NCBI GenBank assembly: GCA_051295955.1
Contig: JBPDWA010000007.1
Span: 102,689-166,688 of the forward strand
Source of the DNA: Enterococcus faecalis_A
GTDB lineage: Bacteria > Bacillota > Bacilli > Lactobacillales > Enterococcaceae
Length of the DNA: 64,000 nt
Reading direction: 5' to 3'
Part shown: piece by piece, positions 8,309 to 16,084 of the stretch
Layout: every line of letters starts with the position of its first letter
Numbering within the stretch: the stretch's first letter is position 1
The notes under the pieces: model-generated
What the model saw: only the letters and a program-made list of their open reading frames with translations
Database searches by the model: none
Told to the model about the DNA's origin: nothing
Made by a program: the position numbers and the translations under genes

Positions 8309-8923
8309 CTACTTTTCCTCATTTATTATGGATTTCATATTTTTTTCAATCAGTTCAATAAGCGAATCGATCTTCTCATCAGTTAAATCTTTATAGGATG
8401 TACTTCCTTGCATCAATTCATTTATCTTCTCAACAATTAATGACCCTTTATAAGCTTCAGAATTATTTTTTAGCATTTTCAAAATATTCCTCTTATGAAA
8501 AATCTCCTCACTATTTTTTCTTAACAATTCCCCTAGATTATTATCATAAAACTGTTTAGGTTCAACTTTTCCTATTGTGGGATCATATTTTTTTATAGTA
8601 CCATACTTATCCAGCCCATCATTCTGTGAAATTACAATTACTTTTGAGTAAGGATGTGCTGTAGTATAAATCATTTTGAACTCTTCTCCAGAAAATTTCT
8701 CATCAACACTTTGATTTTCAAATAATTTTGAATCGATAATTATTATATCTGCAAATTGAACAGAGTCTTTCTCTAATAAAGTTATATAATTTTCATTTGC
8801 ACTATCAAACTCTACTTCTTTAGTTTGTATTTTTATATCTTCAAAATGCAATTCATGCAAGTATCTAGAAAGCAAGTTATCAAGTTTATCATCAACGTAT
8901 GTTATGTTAATCTTTTTATCCAT
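8309..8923 (-). CDS. Response-regulator receiver-like protein of the candidate defence operon
   Basis: A 204-residue protein whose first 115 residues follow the receiver (REC) pattern: acidic pair Asp11-Asp12 (TYVDDK), phospho-acceptor Asp64 after a hydrophobic strand (IIIIDSKLF), Ser99 (VIVISQND) in the conserved Thr/Ser position and Lys111/112 (TIKKY). The rest is charged and helical, with no DNA-binding domain I can see, so it is unlikely to be a classical transcription factor. It is placed between the kinase module and the HNH gene, with 14 bases to the kinase stop and GTAGGGAAG before the ATG. I infer that it receives phosphate from the kinase module and controls the HNH protein. All catalytic receiver residues appear intact. 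Confidence 0.72.
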   Translation of the reverse strand: MDKKINITYVDDKLDNLLSRYLHELHFEDIKIQTKEVEFDSANENYITLLEKDSVQFADIIIIDSKLFENQSVDEKFSGEEFKMIYTTAHPYSKVIVISQNDGLDKYGTIKKYDPTIGKVEPKQFYDNNLGELLRKNSEEIFHKRNILKMLKNNSEAYKGSLIVEKINELMQGSTSYKDLTDEKIDSLIELIEKNMKSIINEEK

Positions 8924-8937
8924 TAACTTCCCTACCT

Positions 8938-9618
8938 CTATCCTATTTTTATATATGCTGATAAATAGAAGCCCTTATCACCTTTAATATCCTCAATCTT
9001 TCCATCTAGCTTATTTATCGTATTATTTACCATCCACATACCTAATCCATGTCCCTTTTTTCTTGTACTTTCATGTACTTCCAAAATTTTCATTGGATTA
9101 GATAAATATTTTTTATCTAAACCTTTTCCATTGTCTTGATACTCCATAAATATCATTTCCTCATCAGAAAAAATACTTATATTTATCTCTAAAGAATGAT
9201 TATCTTCATTTTGTTGAATGCTATTCAAAATCAGGTTATCAAAAATCACCATTAACTGGTCATAAGATATTATTACTTTTCCAGAACTATCAACAGTATT
9301 TACAAAATTAACCCAATTGTATTGACTCGACCATTTGTCAGTAATCTCATTTAATATTTTTTCCAGACTATATTCATGTTTAGTGAATCTTTCTTTTTCC
9401 ATTTCTTCAAGAATATTATCTGTCAAATTTAAAATTCTTGAAGTATTGGATTTCAAACTTTCAAGTAATCGAGGAACATTTTTATATAAAGGCATATCTT
9501 CATCCAACAATTCTTCCCAATCAACAATTTCTTTTATGGCTTCTTCCAAATCTGTAGGAGTTGCACTTATGCTATTTCTATCATTTCTAATTTCGTGTCC
9601 TAATGAACTAATTTTCAA
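8938..9618 (-). CDS. Histidine-kinase module, C-terminal half of a split GHKL-kinase gene
   Basis: Open frame carrying a kinase module: an H-box SSLGHEIRND (candidate phospho-His), an N-box NLILNSIQQN, a G1 box YQDNGKGLD and a G2 box GHGLGMWMVNN. The only available start, TTG 9618, has no ribosome site and lies immediately before the H-box. The frame is open further upstream to 9705, encoding a charged coiled coil (EIEEKSRYESQLLNVLATSQ) that continues the end of the preceding protein. Adding one base in either of two A7 runs (9698-9704 or 9680-9686) joins both into one protein of about 760 residues. It is therefore the second half of one gene, made by ribosomal or transcriptional slippage, or lost by mutation or assembly error. 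It lacks transmembrane segments. Confidence 0.75.
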   Translation of the reverse strand: MKISSLGHEIRNDRNSISATPTDLEEAIKEIVDWEELLDEDMPLYKNVPRLLESLKSNTSRILNLTDNILEEMEKERFTKHEYSLEKILNEITDKWSSQYNWVNFVNTVDSSGKVIISYDQLMVIFDNLILNSIQQNEDNHSLEINISIFSDEEMIFMEYQDNGKGLDKKYLSNPMKILEVHESTRKKGHGLGMWMVNNTINKLDGKIEDIKGDKGFYLSAYIKIG

Positions 9619-9671
9619 TTGAGATGTTGCTAATACATTTAAGAGTTGAGATTCATATCTAGATTTTTCCT

Positions 9672-11168
9672 CTATTTCCTTTTTTTCTCTTTCGATATTT
9701 TTTTCTCATTTTCTCTTCTATCAAATTCTGTAATTACTTTATCTATATCTTCTTCAGTTAAATTTTTAGCACTTTTAAAATTACTCCTTAGTTCATTTAA
9801 AATTTTTACAGCTTCTTCTGTCTCTTCTGTCTCTTCAGCATCCTTCTCTAAATTGGCTTTCTTATGTTCGTTTATACTTCTGATTATAGTTTGTCTAAAG
9901 TACTCAAGTTCACTAATTCCTTCCAGAATTATTTTTTTAAATACCTCAAAATGAATATTTTCAACTATTCCTTGTCTGTTAGACAAATCCTCTATACAAC
10001 GATTCTTTTCTTTATCAATTTCTACATACCCAGAAATTTGATTAGCTCTAACTCGCCAATTTCCAGTTGGATGAGTTGCTGCTGCCGGAGAATTCGATGA
10101 TCGCTTTGAAAAACCTAGCCAATCATTTCTTCCCTCAAAGGAATCGATCCCAAAAGCATTTCTATATAGGATTACACCAGTCTTATACCTAGATAAAAGT
10201 ACTTTATGCTTATATTCAAACCATTCATAATCACCTTTTGTTACACTATTTAAACTAAAATAAAATTGACCACTAAAATTTCCCAATTCTCTTAAAATCT
10301 GTTTAATTTCATTTTCTGTAATACTTTGTTCCTCAACATAATTCGTTTCATCATTAACCTTCTTATCTTCTTCAATCAATTTCTCAATAGATTTAGCTAA
10401 AGCATCATACATGTTTAATTGTTTATTGTATTCTTTTACAAAAGGAGACTTTGTAATATCAAAAACAACATCATTAAACTCATCAGATTCTATTTTGCAT
10501 TTTAACAAATAATTTTCAGAATCATAAGAAATAGTTAAACTAGTAACATAATTTTCTCCTATAATTGGACTATCCCAAATTCTTTTTACAGTTCCTTTTT
10601 CACTTTCAAACTCTATTTCAATGTTCATTCTTGTATCATTGTATATTTTAGATAAATAATTTTTCAAAGGTTGCACTGACCTTCTATTCCATCTATCACG
10701 CAACCTTTTTATTACAAATTTAGTTCCTTTAGAAGTATTCTTTTCATTATTAATTAAAAAAGATCTTTCCCAGTTAGTACTCCATACTACACTTACATCA
10801 TCAACCTTTTTAGTTATCATTTCAACTTCTTCACCAAGGCGAGACAAAGCAAATCTACCTATCCCCTTAGAACCAGCGTATATTCTATTAGTTTTTTCAT
10901 CATAATACCCTCTTGTACTCTTCCCCACATGCATCCATGCATTTTTTATATCTGCCTCATTCATACCAGTTCCATCATCGATGATAGTTAGTTTAACTCC
11001 ATTTTTCGTATTTTGAAAAATAATACTTAGATTGTCTGCACCAGCATCATAAGCATTTTTTACTAATTCTAATACAGCAGATTCTTTATTAGAAAAGTTT
11101 TGCCGACCAAGCACTTCTGCTAACACTCTGTCTTCAACTATATAATTAAGTTCTTCTTTTGATTGCAT
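9672..11168 (-). CDS. GHKL (Hsp90/MORC-like) ATPase, N-terminal half of the split GHKL-kinase
   Basis: A 498-residue protein. The N-terminal ATPase has ELVKNAYDAGAD (Glu34, Asn38, Asp41), DDGTGM (64-69) and a glycine-rich lid GSKGIGRFALSRLG (99-112), the Bergerat fold as arranged in Hsp90, MutL and MORC proteins rather than in classical kinases. A middle region of about 270 residues follows (unrecognised; it sits where an S5-like transducer would be), then a charged coiled coil ending in EKKISKEKKRK at TAG 9672. GGAGGGG lies 6 bases before ATG 11168. MORC-like ATPases in prokaryotes are known to occur in restriction-modification neighbourhoods; fusion to a kinase module with a separate receiver is what looks unusual. 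Probable role: ATP-driven sensor or DNA-remodelling subunit. Confidence 0.78.
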   Translation of the reverse strand: MQSKEELNYIVEDRVLAEVLGRQNFSNKESAVLELVKNAYDAGADNLSIIFQNTKNGVKLTIIDDGTGMNEADIKNAWMHVGKSTRGYYDEKTNRIYAGSKGIGRFALSRLGEEVEMITKKVDDVSVVWSTNWERSFLINNEKNTSKGTKFVIKRLRDRWNRRSVQPLKNYLSKIYNDTRMNIEIEFESEKGTVKRIWDSPIIGENYVTSLTISYDSENYLLKCKIESDEFNDVVFDITKSPFVKEYNKQLNMYDALAKSIEKLIEEDKKVNDETNYVEEQSITENEIKQILRELGNFSGQFYFSLNSVTKGDYEWFEYKHKVLLSRYKTGVILYRNAFGIDSFEGRNDWLGFSKRSSNSPAAATHPTGNWRVRANQISGYVEIDKEKNRCIEDLSNRQGIVENIHFEVFKKIILEGISELEYFRQTIIRSINEHKKANLEKDAEETEETEEAVKILNELRSNFKSAKNLTEEDIDKVITEFDRRENEKKISKEKKRK

Positions 11169-11213
11169 TTAATCCCCTCCTTTTTTAGTCTGCGAAGAAT
11201 GCATTACATCTCT

Positions 11214-12713
11214 TTACAATAACCTTCCCTGTAAGTTTGTTACTATTGATCTTGGAATTTGTATGAGTTTTAAATCTGTTGAACTAATGCTTTTGTATCC
11301 AGCAGCATAATTTTTTGAGGTGATAGTAAGATAGTTGCGTACTACCTCTGAATTAAGATAGCTCAAAAGTTGTTCCAAATCAGTTTCCAAATAATCTTCA
11401 TTAAGTCGGATTGATAATCCAGATAAAAGAAAACCCTTACTAACTATTTTAAACGCCTCATTTTCTAATGAAGCAACTTTTGGAATTATAATTTTTTTGT
11501 CATTATAGCAAGTAAATCCTTGAGTTCTTCCAAAAAATATTCCGTACTTTTTTTGATATTCCTGACTTAATTGAGATAATAAATATTTATAAATTTCAGG
11601 ATATTGATTTGCAATATTGCCGTTTTGTATATATAGAGTTTTGGATTTATTAGATAAAGAATATGGAAAAATCACATAATTTTTTTCTTCAGAATTAGAA
11701 GCCCTTATAACCTTTTTTACTCCATCAATTTCACTAGTAAATACCTCTCCATTTTTTTCAAATATTAAAAATCTATCGTTTTCTTCAATTATTTCATTCT
11801 TATTAATTACAAAGACCTTATCTTGTAAGGTTGCAAGTCCGTTCCTTATTTCTGCTATATTTCCAAGACTAATATATCCTTCTATATTTATCATTAGAAA
11901 ATCATGACTATAAATTTTATATTTATTTTTTTCTATTAAATCTTTGTAAGTTAAATTAATCATTGTATTGTTCTCATCATTTTGAACTTTTAAATTGGTA
12001 TTACCTTTTGAAAAAACAGTTATTGCAGTATATGTATTAGCACCTTCAAAAAGCATCTTATCTTTATAGTCAATAATCGTCTCAATTAATGAGTTATCGA
12101 CGAATTCTTTCATCATTGCTTCTCCACTTCTTGCTTTAATATAACTATTTGGAGTAATGTAAACCATTTTCCCTTTTCTATTCCATAAATCCAACCCTAT
12201 CTCAAAAAAATAATAATATAAGTCAAAATTATACTTAGAACAAAAAATACTTTCATTTTTTAACGCATGTATTGTTCTTTCATCCATATTATGTCTTGAA
12301 ACATATGGAGGATTACTGATTACAAAATCAAATGTACCAAATTTATTTATAAGCGAATACCTATTCAAAGCATCAAATTTTTTGATATTCCAATTAATTT
12401 TTATATCATGAATATAGCATTTACAAATGTTATCCAATTTTTCTATACATTTTTCAATTGCATCTTCTCTTATGTCAAATGCAACTATATTATTTTCTAA
12501 AAAATTAATAAGTTCATTTTTTTCTCTATCCTTATTAAAAGAAAGATATCTTTCAACGATTATTGATAAAATATGACCTTCACCTACAGCAGGTTCAATT
12601 AAAGTGAATCTTTCCAAGTAATTTATGTCAAGTAAATAAATCATTTTTTCAGCCAATTGCTTATCTGTATAAAAAATGCCGTTCTTCTTTATAAATTTAT
12701 ATTTCTCATCCAC
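11214..12713 (-). CDS. N6-adenine DNA methyltransferase (Eco57I/TaqI-like)
   Basis: A 499-residue class I methyltransferase. SAM-binding motif I is EPAVGEG (40-46) and the catalytic motif IV is SNPPY (133-137), the pattern of gamma-type adenine-N6 enzymes. The region after about residue 280 (ISLGNIAEIRNGLATLQDKVFV, later GFTCYNDKKIIIPK) resembles a TaqI-type target-recognition domain, so sequence specificity is probably built in. The start is GTG 12713 with AAAGGAG 10 bases upstream. It is the first gene of the operon and would mark self DNA, consistent with a restriction or methylation-guided defence role. No cognate classical restriction subunit is nearby; the HNH protein is the only nuclease. 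The sequence is very AT-rich. Confidence 0.85.
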   Translation of the reverse strand: MDEKYKFIKKNGIFYTDKQLAEKMIYLLDINYLERFTLIEPAVGEGHILSIIVERYLSFNKDREKNELINFLENNIVAFDIREDAIEKCIEKLDNICKCYIHDIKINWNIKKFDALNRYSLINKFGTFDFVISNPPYVSRHNMDERTIHALKNESIFCSKYNFDLYYYFFEIGLDLWNRKGKMVYITPNSYIKARSGEAMMKEFVDNSLIETIIDYKDKMLFEGANTYTAITVFSKGNTNLKVQNDENNTMINLTYKDLIEKNKYKIYSHDFLMINIEGYISLGNIAEIRNGLATLQDKVFVINKNEIIEENDRFLIFEKNGEVFTSEIDGVKKVIRASNSEEKNYVIFPYSLSNKSKTLYIQNGNIANQYPEIYKYLLSQLSQEYQKKYGIFFGRTQGFTCYNDKKIIIPKVASLENEAFKIVSKGFLLSGLSIRLNEDYLETDLEQLLSYLNSEVVRNYLTITSKNYAAGYKSISSTDLKLIQIPRSIVTNLQGRLL

Positions 12714-12904
12714 AAAATTTATTCTCCTTTAGAAAATCAATTTTTTTAAATTATTTTGATAATAATATTAATCTAATCAAACAACTAAATAGTTTTATAA
12801 AAAACATCCCGCTACACAAAAAATATCTTTTTGTATAAATGGTAACACCTTTTCCAAAATTAAGAAATATGAAATCTATCTATTACAACTTAAATGTGTT
12901 AAAA

Positions 12905-12950
12905 CAAAGAGTCTGGAAAACCCATATAGGCATTCGTTCCAGACTCTTTG
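12905..12950 (-). terminator. Terminator of the XRE repressor gene
   Basis: CAAAGAGTCTGGAA and its exact complement form a 14-bp stem with an 18-base loop directly after the XRE stop codon; TTTT follows on the minus strand. Confidence 0.75.
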
Positions 12951-13259
12951 TTAATTATCTAAAACACCATTTGCTCGTTCAATCAACGAAACAAATTGCA
13001 AAACACTTTCCATTTGTTCATCTGTTAAACCACCTAATTTGAATGGCAAGTCATCAGATATTCCGAGTAAATAGTCTGAAGAGGTGTCTAATATCTCACA
13101 AATTTTCACAAGTGTTTCAATTGAAGGATAAGATAGTCCTTGTTCATATGCCGATATAGTGCCTTTACTGACATTTAACCTTTTCGATAAATCTAATTGC
13201 GTAAGACGTTTTGATTTGCGAATCGCTTTCAATTTTTCACCAAAAAAATCTAGAGTCAT
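12951..13259 (-). CDS. XRE-family transcriptional repressor
   Basis: A 102-residue protein with a Cro/CI-type helix-turn-helix in the first 65 residues: LTQLDLSKRLNVSKGTISAYEQGLSYPSIETLVKICEIL. The short C-terminal tail could serve dimerisation. It is divergent from the 13415 gene and faces the cargo operon tail to tail across a terminator. By position it is the likely repressor of the element. TATTGTC occurs twice (13358-13381 area) over the divergent promoter and could be its operator; that is inference. Confidence 0.85.
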   Translation of the reverse strand: MTLDFFGEKLKAIRKSKRLTQLDLSKRLNVSKGTISAYEQGLSYPSIETLVKICEILDTSSDYLLGISDDLPFKLGGLTDEQMESVLQFVSLIERANGVLDN

Positions 13260-13330
13260 AAATTTTCACCTTCTCATTTTAGAATATCAAAAGTACATAC
13301 CAGAATTAATAGCACTAAATACATGTAATA

Positions 13331-13359
13331 TTGATAAAAATGTAGATTTATGCTAGTAT
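13331..13359 (+). promoter_or_regulatory. Promoter for the 13415 gene pair
   Basis: TTGATA (13331-13336), a 17-base spacer and TAGTAT (13354-13359). A repeated TATTGTC overlaps and follows the -10, a plausible repressor site. Confidence 0.55.
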
Positions 13360-13414
13360 TGTCTATATAAACTATTGTCAAAACTAATAATCATAAAAAT
13401 AGGAGAAGAAGACG

Positions 13415-13900
13415 ATGGAAAAAAATGAAGAAAAAGAGAGTACGGGAAGTAAAGAAAATATCCATGTTGTAAAGGCAAAGAACATTTATACATCTATTCA
13501 AGAACATTTAAAACCTGAGTATCGCAAACAATATAATGTCCGACGATTTATTAGCTGCATTTTACTGTTCATGATTCTTCGATATTCCCAATCAACCTAC
13601 AACGATAACTTAATCAGTATCAATAGTGTCATACCATTGATTTATTCCGTTATTGCTTTTGTTTTTTGGCATTATGCATTTTGGAGTTATCAAGGCGGCA
13701 TAATAGACAACTTTTCAAAAAGTATTATCTATTTTGGCTCTATTTGGAGTTTAATTTGGAAAATCATTGTACAAAATATTATTATTCTTATTTGGATTGC
13801 CTTTATAGCGCCAGTCAGTGGAATTAAAACGTGGAGAAAAGCATTAAAACATAACAAAGCTCTGTTTGTTGACAACAATCAAAATGACGTATGGAAATAA
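13415..13900 (+). CDS. Hypothetical membrane protein of the element
   Basis: A 161-residue protein of unknown function. The first 45 residues are charged and presumably cytoplasmic; then come three to four hydrophobic segments (ISCILLFMILRY, VIPLIYSVIAFVFWHYAFW, IIYFGSIWSLIW and IIVQNIIILIWIAFIAP), and a short basic tail follows. AGGAGAAG precedes the ATG. It forms a pair with the lipoprotein gene 10 bases downstream and is divergent from the XRE repressor. A role in exclusion, immunity or envelope modification is possible, but nothing in the sequence proves it. Confidence 0.65.
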   Translation: MEKNEEKESTGSKENIHVVKAKNIYTSIQEHLKPEYRKQYNVRRFISCILLFMILRYSQSTYNDNLISINSVIPLIYSVIAFVFWHYAFWSYQGGIIDNFSKSIIYFGSIWSLIWKIIVQNIIILIWIAFIAPVSGIKTWRKALKHNKALFVDNNQNDVWK

Positions 13901-13910
13901 GGAGATAATA

Positions 13911-14258
13911 ATGAAAAAGAGAATAACTATTGGAATAATAAGTGTACTGGGGTTATTTGCATTTTCAGCATGTAGCTCTAACACTTTGGAAGGCGATTAT
14001 ACAACAGAAATAAATCTTTTATTCACAGAAACAACGAATACATTGACTTTTAAAGGGAATACTGTTACAGAGAAACAAGATGGTGAAGTTACTAATGAAG
14101 GTACTTATACGATTTCTGATAATCAACTTGAAATAAAACTTAATGAATATAGTATAAAAGCTGAATTATCAGATGATAAGAAATCTTTTATTATTAATTC
14201 ATCCGATGTTCTTGGAGGCATAGGTAAAGGTTTGGAATATACTAAAGAAGAAAAGTAA
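13911..14258 (+). CDS. Small lipoprotein of the element
   Basis: A 115-residue predicted lipoprotein: basic start MKKRITIG, a hydrophobic segment and the lipobox FSAC (cysteine at about 21). The mature part has a beta-rich pattern with paired Thr/Glu strands (TLTFKGNTVTEKQDG, EGTYTISDNQLEIKL), like small lipocalin-type or DUF4352-like surface lipoproteins, but I do not recognise the family. AAGGAG lies 7 bases before ATG 13911; the frame opens at 13866 inside the previous gene without a ribosome site. It is paired with the membrane protein gene upstream. Confidence 0.7.
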   Translation: MKKRITIGIISVLGLFAFSACSSNTLEGDYTTEINLLFTETTNTLTFKGNTVTEKQDGEVTNEGTYTISDNQLEIKLNEYSIKAELSDDKKSFIINSSDVLGGIGKGLEYTKEEK

Positions 14259-14304
14259 ACTGTCTTATAACAAACTGTATTATACAAACATACTAATAGA
14301 TAAA

Positions 14305-14339
14305 AAAACTGGCTTGCCAAAATTTGGTAAGCCAGTTTT
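14305..14339 (+). terminator. Terminator after the lipoprotein gene
   Basis: AAAACTGGCTTGCCAAA pairs with TTTGGTAAGCCAGTTTT (one G-T pair) around a 1-base centre; a U-tract forms on either strand. Confidence 0.7.
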
Positions 14340-14381
14340 GTATTTATATGTACAGTAGTTTACAGATGGCTACACTCCGCC

Positions 14382-14422
14382 CTTTTTGCATACGCAAAAA
14401 GACCAATCGGGGAAACACCCCG
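14382..14422. other. Tandem hairpins, candidate origin of transfer or regulatory leader
   Basis: CTTTTTGC-ATAC-GCAAAAAG (14382-14401) is followed directly by CGGGG-AAACA-CCCCG (14408-14422). The region is GC-rich in an otherwise AT-rich element and sits in the 400-base non-coding stretch at the head of the mobilization genes. It is one of two candidates for oriT. Confidence 0.35.
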
Positions 14423-14494
14423 AACCCCATCTAATTCATAAATTAAAATTTTTTTAATCAATCTTCGGGCTTAGTTTAGTGAAAATTCGGTAGT

Positions 14495-14523
14495 TTGTCA
14501 AGTCATTTATACTTTTTTATGAA
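14495..14523 (+). promoter_or_regulatory. Possible promoter of the mobilization operon
   Basis: TTGTCA (14495-14500), a 17-base spacer and TATGAA (14518-14523), before the small conserved gene at 14658. Moderate match to consensus. Confidence 0.4.
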
Positions 14524-14657
14524 AATTACAAGATTTCGCTTAACAAAATAAAACTCTTAGAGGCAAAGAAAGGATGATGCTTTATGCTCTAGGCAGTGTT
14601 ACACCTCAGAAAATTTTACAGAAACTCAAAAAAAAAAAACGAAAGTTGGAATTTAAT

Positions 14658-14978
14658 ATGTTTAAAATGAAAAAATCTGGTTACAACGAAGCACTGGCAA
14701 ATGAAGCAATTAACGGACAAAATATCTACATTGTCGGACGTGAACTAACTGCTCAACGAAAATATGTGGATAATAGCCCAACCGATGAAATCACAGGCTA
14801 TCAAGTTTGGTGTGCTACTGATACAAACAATCCATTTAAAGTAAAGTTTTCTGCTGAAGACAAACCATCACTGGAAGAATTTCAGATTGGTGATATCGTT
14901 AATTTCGAGAAGCTAGAAGCAATTGACGTAAACGGAAATATCTACTTCCGTGCAAAAAAAATTAAGAAAGCGAAGTAA
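14658..14978 (+). CDS. Conserved small protein of Gram-positive mobilizable elements
   Basis: A 106-residue protein with no assigned function. The core GQNIYIVGRELTAQRKY, the middle YQVWCATDTNNPFKVKF, and FQIGDIVNFEKLEAIDVNG read as alternating beta strands, compatible with an OB-like fold, but that is inference. Similar proteins, as I recall, sit just before FtsK-like genes in streptococcal and enterococcal elements with Rep_trans relaxases. I place the start at ATG 14658, preceded by TTGGAA; the frame is open to an ATG at 14574, but that one abuts its ribosome-like AAAGG and adds a low-complexity lysine run. It leads the mobilization operon, 5 bases before the next gene. Confidence 0.65.
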   Translation: MFKMKKSGYNEALANEAINGQNIYIVGRELTAQRKYVDNSPTDEITGYQVWCATDTNNPFKVKFSAEDKPSLEEFQIGDIVNFEKLEAIDVNGNIYFRAKKIKKAK

Positions 14979-14983
14979 AAAAA

Positions 14984-15364
14984 ATGAACAGTAATATCAA
15001 AAAAACTTGTCCAGTTCAGCTGGACAAGTTTTTACTACAAAACCTAAACAATGCTTTAGATATCAATGGTGAAACAAGCTATACAAATTCATTTTTAATC
15101 CGCCTTGTAAAAGAGGATTTAGGTTTTTTCTTTATTCCAAACCTTCCAGTTTCCTATCCATTAGATAGCAACTTGTATTTCCAAGTTGCTTCCATTGCTT
15201 CTGGCATCTTGTACCCCTACAAAACGCTGTTGTTGCAAAATAACGCTTATTTTGTCGATGACCCTAATACAGCTCGCGCATTGTTCTTTCCGTGGTTAGA
15301 TGGTATACCAACACGATTAATTGTTGATAACATTGAGCAATTCATCCAAAAAAATGTAAATTAA
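14984..15364 (+). CDS. FtsK/SpoIIIE-like coupling ATPase, N-terminal fragment (gene split by a stop)
   Basis: A 126-residue fragment corresponding to the N-terminal part of element-encoded FtsK-like proteins. LYPYKTLLLQNNAYFVDDPNTARALFFPWLDGIPTR is the beta-rich stretch that precedes the ATPase domain in such proteins. It ends at TAA 15362-15364. The reading frame then continues without shift (QNIPI) into the ATPase fragment at 15380, so one nonsense codon divides what was one gene of about 365 codons. On its own it has no catalytic part. Confidence 0.65.
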   Translation: MNSNIKKTCPVQLDKFLLQNLNNALDINGETSYTNSFLIRLVKEDLGFFFIPNLPVSYPLDSNLYFQVASIASGILYPYKTLLLQNNAYFVDDPNTARALFFPWLDGIPTRLIVDNIEQFIQKNVN

Positions 15365-15379
15365 CAAAATATTCCCATT

Positions 15380-16084
15380 ATGAAAAATAATGTTTCACTT
15401 AATATGGATGATGTTGTTCATTTGGCAATCAGTGGTTCTAGTGGGTCAGTCAAATCTATGTTTGTAGAATACCTCATTCGAGCTATCCATTCTTTCACAC
15501 ATGATATTGTTTTGATTGATCCTAAGATGGCAGATATCTATATTCTAGGTAAAGAACTTAGCTTAGAGGTTCATTTACCATATCACGGTTCCAATTTGAA
15601 CAGCTTTATTACCGAAGTTAACGAGGTCTTAGGACAAGTGATAGATAAGATATATAAGCGTCAGCAAATCTTACTAGATACACCAACAACGAACTTTGAA
15701 AGATGTTATATCGTAATAGATGAATTACTTGCGCTTGTCCAAGGAAGTTCAAAGCAAGCTAGAGATACGTTTTCTCAACTCCTTGGAACAATTGCATTAC
15801 TAGGTCGCGCTACCAATGTCTCACTGATTCTTGTTTCACAGAGATTTGACGCCGTTGCTTTTGTTGGAAATACTGCCGTCCGTGAACAAATCAATTGCTC
15901 GATTATACTTGGAGAAATTAACACAAACACAACACAATTCTTACTTCCAAATGCGCATATTGATAATATCGTTGTTCCTAGTGGAATTGGAACAGGAATT
16001 ATCAAGTTTAACGATGGAAAACACAACAATCAAATTATGCCCCTACTGACACCAACCTATAGAAAGGCGGGCTCTCGCTCTTGA
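15380..16084 (+). CDS. FtsK/SpoIIIE-like coupling ATPase, C-terminal ATPase fragment with altered P-loop
   Basis: A 234-residue ATPase domain. The Walker A region reads SGSSGSVKS, where the family has GSGKS: Val (GTC at 15449-15451) replaces the invariant glycine before Lys, a one-base change that should impair ATP binding. Walker B is CYIVIDELLAL, and the FtsK-type LLGRATNVSLILVSQR follows. It is in frame with the upstream fragment and has no ribosome site before ATG 15380, so it is probably poorly translated. Intact relatives bring the relaxase-DNA complex to a conjugation pore. The stop plus P-loop change argues for a pseudogene. Confidence 0.7.
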   Translation: MKNNVSLNMDDVVHLAISGSSGSVKSMFVEYLIRAIHSFTHDIVLIDPKMADIYILGKELSLEVHLPYHGSNLNSFITEVNEVLGQVIDKIYKRQQILLDTPTTNFERCYIVIDELLALVQGSSKQARDTFSQLLGTIALLGRATNVSLILVSQRFDAVAFVGNTAVREQINCSIILGEINTNTTQFLLPNAHIDNIVVPSGIGTGIIKFNDGKHNNQIMPLLTPTYRKAGSRS

